Assembly: GCA_039105265.1 (NCBI GenBank)
Contig: JAPFFF010000120.1
Coordinates: 1 to 45,900, forward strand
Length of the DNA stretch: 45,900 bases
Direction: 5' to 3'
DNA from: Tritrichomonas musculus
Taxonomy: Eukaryota; Parabasalia; Tritrichomonadida; Tritrichomonadidae
A program made the translations under genes and the position numbers. This document shows, in pieces, positions 36,501-45,900 of the stretch. The number at the start of each line of letters is the position of its first letter. Position 1 is the first letter of the stretch. The notes under the pieces are model-generated. The model was not told where the DNA came from. It saw nothing but the letters and a program-made list of their open reading frames with translations, and searched no databases.

Positions 36501-38901
36501 GAATCATCAGATGCAACGAGAACTGCAGTTGAATCATCAGATGCAACGAGAACTGCAGTTGAATCATCAGATGCAACGAGAACTGCAGTTGAATCATCAG
36601 ATTCAACGAGAACTGCAGTTGAATCATCAGATGCAACGAGAACTGCAGTTGAATCATCAGATGCAACGAGAACTGCAGTTGAATCATCAGATGCAACGAG
36701 AACTGCAGTTGAATCATCAGATGCAACGAGAACTGCAGTTGAATCATCAGATGCAACGACAACTGCAGTTGAATCATCAGATGCAACGAGAACTGCAGTT
36801 GAATCATCAGATTCAACGAGAACTGCAGTTGAATCATCAGATGCAACGAGAACTGCAGTTGAATCATCAGATGCAACGAGAACTGCAGTTGAATCATCAG
36901 ATTCAACGAGAACTGCAGTTGAATCATCAGATTCAACGAGAACTGCAGTTGAATCATCAGATTCAACGAGAACTGCAGTTGAATCATCAGATGCAACGAC
37001 AACTGCAGTTGAATCATCAGATGCAACGAGAACTGCAGTTGAATCATCAGATGCAACGAGAACTGCAGTTGAATCATCAGATGCAACGAGAACTGCAGTT
37101 TAATAATAAGATTCAACGAGAACTGCAGTTGAATCATCAGATGAAACAAGAACTGCAGTTGAATCATCAGATGCAACAAGAACTGCAGTTGAATCATCAG
37201 ATTCAACGAGAACTGCAGTTGAATCATCAGATTCAACGAGAACTGCAGTTGAACCATCAGATTCAACGAGAACTACAGTTGAATCATCAGATTCAACGAG
37301 AACTGCAGTTGAATCATCAGATTCAACGAGAACTACAGTTGAATCATCAGATTCAACGAGAACTGCAGTTGAATCATCAGATGCAACGAGAACTACAGTT
37401 GAATCATCAGATTCAACGAGAACTGCAGTTGAATCATCAGATGCAACGACAACTGCAGTTGAATCATCAGATGCAACGACAACTGCAGTTGAATCATCAG
37501 ATTCAACGAGAACTGCAGTTGAATCATCAGATGCAACGAGAACTGCAGTTGAATCATCAGATTCAACGAGAACTGCAGTTGAATCATCAGATGCAACAAG
37601 AACTGCAGTTGAATCATCAGATTCAACGAGAACTGCAGTTGAATCATCAGATGCAACGAGAACTGCAGTTGAATCATCAGATGCAACGAGAACTGCAGTT
37701 GAATCATCAGATGCAACGAGAACTGCAGTTGAATCATCAGATGCAACGAGAACTGCAGTTTAATAATAAGATTCAACAAGAACTGCAGTTTAATCATAAG
37801 ATTCAACGAGAACTGCAGTTTAATCATAAGATTCAACGAGAACTGCAGTTTAATAATAAGATTCAACAAGAACTGCAGTTGAATCATCAGATGCAACGAG
37901 AACTGCAGTTGAATCATCAGATTCAACGAGAACTGCAGTTGAATCATCAGATTCAACGAGAACTGCAGTTGAATCATCAGATGCAACGAGAACTGCAGTT
38001 GAATCATCAGATGCAACGAGAACTGCAGTTGAATCATCAGATGCAACGAGAACTGCAGTTGAATCATCAGATTCAACGAGAACTGCAGTTGAATCATCAG
38101 ATGCAACGAGAACTGCAGTTGAACCATCAGATTCAACGAGAACTGCAGTTGAATCATCAGATGCAACGAGAACTACAGTTGAATCATCAGATTCAACGAG
38201 AACTGCAGTTGAATCATCAGATTCAACGACAACTGCAGTTGAATCATCAGATTCAACGAGAACTGCAGTTGAATCATCAGATGCAACGACAACTGCAGTT
38301 GAATCATCAGATTCAACGAGAACTGCAGTTGAATCATCAGATGCAACGAGAACTGCAGTTGAATCATCAGATGCAACGAGAACTGCAGTTGAATCATCAG
38401 ATGCAACGAGAACTGCAGTTGAATCATCAGATGCAACGAGAACTGCAGTTGAATCATCAGATGCAACGAGAACTGCAGTTGAATCATCAGATGCAACGAG
38501 AACTGCAGTTGAATCATCAGATGCAACGAGAACTGCAGTTGAATCATCAGATGCAACGAGAACTGCAGTTGAATCATCAGATGCAACGAGAACTGCAGTT
38601 GAATCATCAGATGCAACGAGAACTGCAGTTGAATCATCAGATTCAACGAGAACTGCAGTTGAATCATCAGATTCAACGAGAACTGCAGTTGAATCATCAA
38701 ATGCAACGAGAACTGCCGTTTAATATTAAGATGCAACAAGAACTGCAGTTGAATCATCAGATGCAACGACAACTGCAGTTGAATCATCAGATTCAACGAG
38801 AACTGCAGTTGAATCATCAGATTCAACGAGAACTGCAGTTGAATCATCAGATTCAACGAGAACTGCAGTTGAATCATCAGATGCAACGAGAACTGCAGTT
38901 G
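33562..38901 (+). repeat. 5,340-bp higher-order block
   Basis: It begins as the 2,160-bp block does (CAAAGAG near 33784, CTTCAG near 34305). It then continues with several CTGCCG/AATATTAAG junctions, an ATTAAACAA unit (36022), the FNNK/FNHK cluster (37762-37881) and a run of ten identical G-type units (38332-38631). The next block at 38902 repeats this order. Whole-unit gains and losses change the offset between them from 5,340 to 5,250. Confidence 0.85.
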
Positions 38902-41900
38902 AATCATCAGATGCAACGAGAACTACAGTTGAATCATCAGATTCAACGAGAACTGCAGTTGAATCATCAGATTCAACGAGAACTGCAGTTGAATCATCAG
39001 ATTCAACGAGAACTGCAGTTGAATCATCAGATTCAACGAGAACTGCAGTTGAATCATCAGATTCAACGACAACTGCAGTTGAATCATCAGATTCAACGAG
39101 AACTGCAGTTGAATCATCAGATTCAAAGAGAACTGCAGTTGAATCATCAGATGCAACGAGAACTGCAGTTGAATCATCAGATTCAACGAGAACTGCAGTT
39201 TAATAATAAGATTCAACGAGAACTGCAGTTTAATAATAAGATGAAACAAGAACTGCAGTTGAATAATCAGATGCAACGAGAACTGCAGTTGAATCATCAG
39301 ATTCAACGACAACTGCAGTTGAATCATCAGATTCAACGAGAACTGCAGTTGAATCATCAGATGCAACGAGAACTGCAGTTGAATCATCAGATTCAACGAG
39401 AACTGCAGTTTAATAATAAGATTCAACGAGAACTGCAGTTTAATAATAAGATGAAACAAGAACTGCAGTTGAATAATCAGATGCAACGAGAACTGCAGTT
39501 GAATCATCAGATGCAACGAGAACTGCAGTTGAATCATCAGATGCAACGAGAACTGCAGTTGAATCATCAGATTCAACGAGAACTGCAGTTGAATCATCAG
39601 ATGCAACGAGAACTGCAGTTGAATCATCAGATTCAACGAGAACTTCAGTTGAATCATCAGATTCAACGAGAACTGCAGTTGAATCATCAGATGCAACGAG
39701 AACTGCAGTTGAATCATCAGATGAAACAAGAACTGCAGTTGAATCATCAGATGCAACGAGAACTGCAGTTGAATCATCAGATGCAACGAGAACTGCAGTT
39801 GAATCATCAGATGCAACGAGAACTGCAGTTGAATCATCAGATGCAACGACAACTGCAGTTGAATCATCAGATGCAACGAGAACTGCAGTTGAATCATCAG
39901 ATTCAACGACAACTGCAGTTGAATCATCAGATGCAACGAGAACTGCAGTTGAATCATCAGATGCAACGAGAACTGCAGTTGAATCATCAGATTCAACGAG
40001 AACTGCAGTTGAATCATCAGATTCAACGAGAACTGCAGTTGAATCATCAGATGCAACGACAACTGCAGTTGAATCATCAGATGCAACGACAACTGCAGTT
40101 GAATCATCAGATGCAACGAGAACTGCAGTTGAATCATCAGATGCAACGAGAACTGCAGTTTAATAATAAGATTCAACGAGAACTGCAGTTGAATCATCAG
40201 ATGAAACAAGAACTGCAGTTGAATCATCAGATGCAACAAGAACTGCAGTTGAATCATCAGATGCAACGAGAACTGCAGTTGAATCATCAGATGCAACGAG
40301 AACTGCAGTTTAATAATAAGATGAAACAAGAACTGCAGTTGAATCATCAGATGCAACGACAACTGCAGTTGAATCATCAGATGCAACGAGAACTGCAGTT
40401 GAATCATCAGATGCAACGAGAACTGCAGTTGAATCATCAGATTCAACGAGAACTGCAGTTGAATCATCAGATTCAACGAGAACTGCAGTTGAATCATCAG
40501 ATGCAACGAGAACTGCAGTTGAATCATCAGATGCAACGAGAACTGCAGTTGAATCATCAGATTCAACGAGAACTGCAGTTGAATCATCAGATTCAACGAG
40601 AACTGCAGTTTAATAATAAGATTCAACGAGAACTGCAGTTTAATAATAAGATGAAACAAGAACTGCAGTTGAATCATCAGATGCAACGAGAACTGCAGTT
40701 GAATCATCAGATGCAACGAGAACTGCAGTTGAATCATCAGATTCAACGAGAACTGCAGTTGAATCATCAGATGCAACGACAACTGCAGTTGAATCATCAG
40801 ATTCAACGAGAACTGCAGTTGAATCATCAGATTCAACGAGAACTGCAGTTGAATCATCAAATGCAACGAGAACTGCCGTTTAATATTAAGATGCAACAAG
40901 AACTGCAGTTGAATCATCAGATGCAACGACAACTGCAGTTGAATCATCAGATTCAACGAGAACTGCAGTTGAATCATCAAATGCAACGAGAACTGCCGTT
41001 TAATATTAAGATGCAACAAGAACTGCAGTTGAATCATCAGATGCAACGACAACTGCAGTTGAATCATCAGATTCAACGAGAACTGCAGTTGAATCATCAG
41101 ATTCAACGAGAACTGCAGTTGAATCATCAGATGCAACGAGAACTGCAGTTGAATCATCAGATGCAACGAGAACTGCAGTTGAATCATCAGATGCAACGAG
41201 AACTGCAGTTGAATCATCAGATTCAACGAGAACTGCAGTTGAATCATCAGATGCAACGAGAACTGCAGTTGAATCATCAGATTCAACGAGAACTGCAGTT
41301 TAATAATAAGATTCAACGAGAACTGCAGTTTAATAATAAGATTAAACAAGAACTGCAGTTGAATCATCAGATGCAACGACAACTGCAGTTGAATCATCAG
41401 ATTCAACGAGAACTGCAGTTGAATCATCAGATGCAACGACAACTGCAGTTGAATCATCAGATTCAACGAGAACTGCAGTTGAATCATCAGATTCAACGAG
41501 AACTGCAGTTGAATCATCAAATGCAACGAGAACTGCCGTTTAATATTAAGATGCAACAAGAACTGCAGTTGAATCATCAGATGCAACGACAACTGCAGTT
41601 GAATCATCAGATTCAACGAGAACTGCAGTTGAATCATCAGATTCAACGAGAACTGCAGTTGAATCATCAAATGCAACGAGAACTGCCGTTTAATATTAAG
41701 ATGCAACAAGAACTGCAGTTGAATCATCAGATGCAACGACAACTGCAGTTGAATCATCAGATTCAACGAGAACTGCAGTTGAATCATCAGATTCAACGAG
41801 AACTGCAGTTGAATCATCAGATGCAACGAGAACTGCAGTTGAATCATCAGATGCAACGAGAACTGCAGTTGAATCATCAGATGCAACGAGAACTGCAGTT

Positions 41901-43851
41901 GAATCATCAGATTCAACGAGAACTGCAGTTGAATCATCAGATGCAACGAGAACTGCAGTTGAATCATCAGATGCAACGAGAACTGCAGTTGAATCATCAG
42001 ATGCAACGAGAACTGCAGTTGAATCATCAGATGCAACGAGAACTGCAGTTGAATCATCAGATGCAACGACAACTGCAGTTGAATCATCAGATGCAACGAG
42101 AACTGCAGTTGAATCATCAGATTCAACGAGAACTGCAGTTGAATCATCAGATGCAACGAGAACTGCAGTTGAATCATCAGATTCAACGAGAACTGCAGTT
42201 GAATCATCAGATTCAACGAGAACTGCAGTTGAATCATCAGATGCAACGACAACTGCAGTTGAATCATCAGATGCAACGAGAACTGCAGTTGAATCATCAG
42301 ATGCAACGAGAACTGCAGTTGAATCATCAGATGCAACGAGAACTGCAGTTTAATAATAAGATTCAACGAGAACTGCAGTTGAATCATCAGATGAAACAAG
42401 AACTGCAGTTGAATCATCAGATGCAACAAGAACTGCAGTTGAATCATCAGATTCAACGAGAACTGCAGTTGAATCATCAGATTCAACGAGAACTGCAGTT
42501 GAACCATCAGATTCAACGAGAACTACAGTTGAATCATCAGATTCAACGAGAACTGCAGTTGAATCATCAGATTCAACGAGAACTACAGTTGAATCATCAG
42601 ATTCAACGAGAACTGCAGTTGAATCATCAGATGCAACGAGAACTACAGTTGAATCATCAGATTCAACGAGAACTGCAGTTGAATCATCAGATGCAACGAC
42701 AACTGCAGTTGAATCATCAGATGCAACGACAACTGCAGTTGAATCATCAGATTCAACGAGAACTGCAGTTGAATCATCAGATGCAACGAGAACTGCAGTT
42801 GAATCATCAGATTCAACGAGAACTGCAGTTGAATCATCAGATGCAACAAGAACTGCAGTTGAATCATCAGATTCAACGAGAACTGCAGTTGAATCATCAG
42901 ATGCAACGAGAACTGCAGTTGAATCATCAGATGCAACGAGAACTGCAGTTGAATCATCAGATGCAACGAGAACTGCAGTTGAATCATCAGATGCAACGAG
43001 AACTGCAGTTTAATAATAAGATTCAACAAGAACTGCAGTTTAATCATAAGATTCAACGAGAACTGCAGTTTAATCATCAGATTCAACGAGAACTGCAGTT
43101 TAATAATAAGATTCAACAAGAACTGCAGTTGAATCATCAGATGCAACGAGAACTGCAGTTGAATCATCAGATTCAACGAGAACTGCAGTTGAATCATCAG
43201 ATTCAACGAGAACTGCAGTTGAATCATCAGATGCAACGAGAACTGCAGTTGAATCATCAGATGCAACGAGAACTGCAGTTGAATCATCAGATGCAACGAG
43301 AACTGCAGTTGAATCATCAGATTCAACGAGAACTGCAGTTGAATCATCAGATGCAACGAGAACTGCAGTTGAACCATCAGATTCAACGAGAACTGCAGTT
43401 GAATCATCAGATGCAACGAGAACTACAGTTGAATCATCAGATTCAACGAGAACTGCAGTTGAATCATCAGATTCAACGACAACTGCAGTTGAATCATCAG
43501 ATTCAACGAGAACTGCAGTTGAATCATCAGATGCAACGACAACTGCAGTTGAATCATCAGATTCAACGAGAACTGCAGTTGAATCATCAGATGCAACGAG
43601 AACTGCAGTTGAATCATCAGATGCAACGAGAACTGCAGTTGAATCATCAGATGCAACGAGAACTGCAGTTGAATCATCAGATGCAACGAGAACTGCAGTT
43701 GAATCATCAGATGCAACGAGAACTGCAGTTGAATCATCAGATGCAACGAGAACTGCAGTTGAATCATCAGATGCAACGAGAACTGCAGTTGAATCATCAG
43801 ATGCAACGAGAACTGCAGTTGAATCATCAGATGCAACGAGAACTGCAGTTG
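38902..43851 (+). repeat. About 4,950-bp higher-order block, tandem copy
   Basis: Repeats 33562 onward with CAAAGAG (near 39124), CTTCAG (near 39645), an ATTAAACAA unit (41332) and the FNNK/FNHK cluster (43012-43131). It differs by whole-unit indels, by an AATAATAAG/ATGAAACAA segment near 40312-40341 in place of a CTGCCG junction, and by one cluster unit reading AATCATCAG after TTT (43072). It ends in nine identical G-type units, after which a CTACAG unit opens the next block. Confidence 0.82.
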
Positions 43852-45900
43852 AATCATCAGATGCAACGAGAACTACAGTTGAATCATCAGATTCAACGAG
43901 AACTGCAGTTGAATCATCAGATGCAACAAGAACTGCAGTTGAATCATCAGATTCAACGAGAACTGCAGTTGAATCATCAGATTCAACGAGAACTGCAGTT
44001 GAATCATCAGATTCAACGAGAACTACAGTTGAATCATCAGATTCAACGAGAACTGCAGTTGAATCATCAGATTCAACGAGAACTACAGTTGAATCATCAG
44101 ATTCAACGAGAACTGCAGTTGAATCATCAGATGCAACGAGAACTACAGTTGAATCATCAGATTCAACGAGAACTGCAGTTGAATCATCAGATGCAACGAC
44201 AACTGCAGTTGAATCATCAGATGCAACGACAACTGCAGTTGAATCATCAGATGCAACGAGAACTGCAGTTGAATCATCAGATGCAACGAGAACTGCAGTT
44301 TAATAATAAGATTCAACGAGAACTGCAGTTGAATCATCAGATGAAACAAGAACTGCAGTTGAATCATCAGATGCAACAAGAACTGCAGTTGAATCATCAG
44401 ATTCAACGAGAACTGCAGTTGAATCATCAGATTCAACGAGAACTGCAGTTGAACCATCAGATTCAACGAGAACTACAGTTGAATCATCAGATTCAACGAG
44501 AACTGCAGTTGAATCATCAGATTCAACGAGAACTACAGTTGAATCATCAGATTCAACGAGAACTGCAGTTGAATCATCAGATGCAACGAGAACTACAGTT
44601 GAATCATCAGATTCAACGAGAACTGCAGTTGAATCATCAGATGCAACGACAACTGCAGTTGAATCATCAGATGCAACGACAACTGCAGTTGAATCATCAG
44701 ATTCAACGAGAACTGCAGTTGAATCATCAGATGCAACGAGAACTGCAGTTGAATCATCAGATTCAACGAGAACTGCAGTTGAATCATCAGATGCAACAAG
44801 AACTGCAGTTGAATCATCAGATTCAACGAGAACTGCAGTTGAATCATCAGATGCAACGAGAACTGCAGTTGAATCATCAGATGCAACGAGAACTGCAGTT
44901 GAATCATCAGATGCAACGAGAACTGCAGTTGAATCATCAGATGCAACGAGAACTGCAGTTTAATAATAAGATTCAACAAGAACTGCAGTTTAATCATAAG
45001 ATTCAACGAGAACTGCAGTTTAATCATAAGATTCAACGAGAACTGCAGTTTAATAATAAGATTCAACAAGAACTGCAGTTGAATCATCAGATGCAACGAG
45101 AACTGCAGTTGAATCATCAGATTCAACGAGAACTGCAGTTGAATCATCAGATGCAACGACAACTGCAGTTGAATCATCAGATGCAACGAGAACTGCAGTT
45201 GAATCATCAGATTCAACGAGAACTGCAGTTGAATCATCAGATGCAACGAGAACTGCAGTTGAACCATCAGATTCAACGAGAACTGCAGTTGAATCATCAG
45301 ATGCAACGAGAACTACAGTTGAATCATCAGATTCAACGAGAACTGCAGTTGAATCATCAGATGCAACGAGAACTACAGTTGAATCATCAGATTCAACGAG
45401 AACTGCAGTTGAATCATCAGATGCAACAAGAACTGCAGTTGAATCATCAGATTCAACGAGAACTGCAGTTGAATCATCAGATTCAACGAGAACTGCAGTT
45501 GAACCATCAGATTCAACGAGAACTACAGTTGAATCATCAGATTCAACGAGAACTGCAGTTGAATCATCAGATTCAACGAGAACTACAGTTGAATCATCAG
45601 ATTCAACGAGAACTGCAGTTGAATCATCAGATGCAACGAGAACTACAGTTGAATCATCAGATTCAACGAGAACTGCAGTTGAATCATCAGATGCAACGAC
45701 AACTGCAGTTGAATCATCAGATGCAACGACAACTGCAGTTGAATCATCAGATTCAACGAGAACTGCAGTTGAATCATCAGATGCAACGAGAACTGCAGTT
45801 GAATCATCAGATTCAACGAGAACTGCAGTTTAATAATAAGATGAAACAAGAACTGCAGTTGAATCATCAGATGCAACGAGAACTGCAGTTGAATCATCAG
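43852..45900 (+). repeat. Partial higher-order block at the right edge
   Basis: Starts with a CTACAG G-type unit and resembles the later part of the previous block: an ATGAAACAA unit (44332), the FNNK/FNHK cluster (44962-45081) and alternating CTGCAG and CTACAG T-type units. The section near 44302-45331 matches 42352-43431 at an offset of about 1,950, with whole units missing. The window cuts the block off within a unit. Confidence 0.8.

Larger units (their letters stand above)
1..45900 (+). repeat. 30-bp tandem satellite array filling the window
   Basis: Every position belongs to a head-to-tail 30-bp unit that begins AATCATCAGAT and ends AACTGCAGTTG; the unit at 31-60 is a typical T-type copy and the unit at 1-30 a typical G-type copy. 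All units have the same orientation. Counting by register gives 1,529 units and a final 9-nt partial unit (45892-45900). Unit starts have remainder 1 modulo 30 to 2550, 0 to 6209, 29 to 23158, 28 to 26907 and 22 to the end, so only four loci have lost or gained non-unit lengths. The consensus is about 40-43% GC with one CpG per unit. Neither array border is present. I see no promoter, RNA gene, transposon end or unique spacer in any stretch. The family is not one I recognise. Satellite or giant minisatellite is the best class; a fragment of an enormous repetitive protein gene is the main alternative. Confidence 0.97.
31189..45900 (+). other. Longest stop-free stretch, 4,904 codons, open at the right edge
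   Basis: After the TAG at 31186-31188, plus frame 1 has no stop to the end of the window (14,712 nt) and no register change. It is entirely decapeptide repeats of the same type as elsewhere. If translated, it would be part of a giant Gln/Asn-rich repeat protein. The openness is expected from a 30-bp unit with no stop in this frame, so length alone is weak evidence for a gene. The window lacks either end of such a gene. Confidence 0.22.

Noticed and set aside
1-45900. CRISPR array with 30-bp repeats
   Set aside because: The units abut directly with no variable spacers, no leader and no cas genes.
1-45900. Centromeric satellite with a CENP-B box
   Set aside because: I see no match to the CENP-B box core in the unit, and 30 bp is much shorter than typical nucleosome-length centromeric monomers. 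A centromeric role is not excluded but nothing here supports it.
1-45900. Coiled-coil structural protein
   Set aside because: The Met/Ile, Leu, Leu spacing of the decapeptide has a 10-residue period and does not keep a heptad or hendecad register.
1-45900. Helically phased, curved DNA because 30 is near three helical turns
   Set aside because: AA and TT steps lie at unit positions 1, 14, 20 and 28, which are not evenly spaced at about 10 bp, so no clear phased A-tract pattern is present.

Overview
This window is one uninterrupted tandem array of a 30-bp unit. It starts and ends inside the array, and no unique sequence is visible at either edge. Stepping through by register gives 1,529 units plus a 9-nt partial unit at the right end. 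The register changes at only four places: two 29-nt units (2551-2579 and 23159-23187) and two short scrambled patches (6210-6328 and 26908-26961). I see no conventional gene, RNA gene, mobile element or CRISPR array. The scale, homogeneity and nested higher-order repeats suggest a eukaryotic satellite or giant minisatellite from a long-read assembly. I cannot name the organism or a known satellite family.

The unit begins AATCATCAGAT and ends AACTGCAGTTG. Position 12 is mainly G or T. Recurrent variants are CTACAG for CTGCAG, AACCAT for AATCAT, GACAAC for GAGAAC, CAACAAG for CAACGAG, and a boundary haplotype that ends a unit in TTT and starts the next with AATAATAAG, AATCATAAG or AATATTAAG. 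Most of the unit lies in two dyads. One is an 8-nt-arm hairpin across the unit boundary (GTTGAATC and GATTCAAC around ATCA). The other is the palindrome AACTGCAGTT.

At larger scale the array is a mosaic of higher-order repeats (HORs). Positions 1-13078 recur at 20609-33771 almost unchanged. A more diverged copy of about 2221-7048 lies at 15659-20608. Within these are 870-bp tandem blocks, a 780/930/960-bp triplet (8039-10708, repeated at 28732-31401), and 2.16-kb and about 5-kb blocks that fill 31402-43851, followed by a partial block to the end. Whole-unit gains and losses between copies point to repeated unequal exchange.

Because 30 is a multiple of three, four of six frames of the consensus are open. 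The least interrupted is plus frame 1, the decapeptide MQRELQLNHQ or IQRELQLNHQ, including a 14.7-kb stop-free stretch (31189-45900) that runs off the window. The pattern of changes does not show convincing selection on this frame, so I annotate it only as an open frame. Its base-substitution stops all fall at glutamine codons (CAG to TAG, CAA to TAA), and no substitution makes an in-frame TGA. A code that reads TAA and TAG as glutamine would therefore remove them all, but only two independent mutations are needed to explain the pattern.
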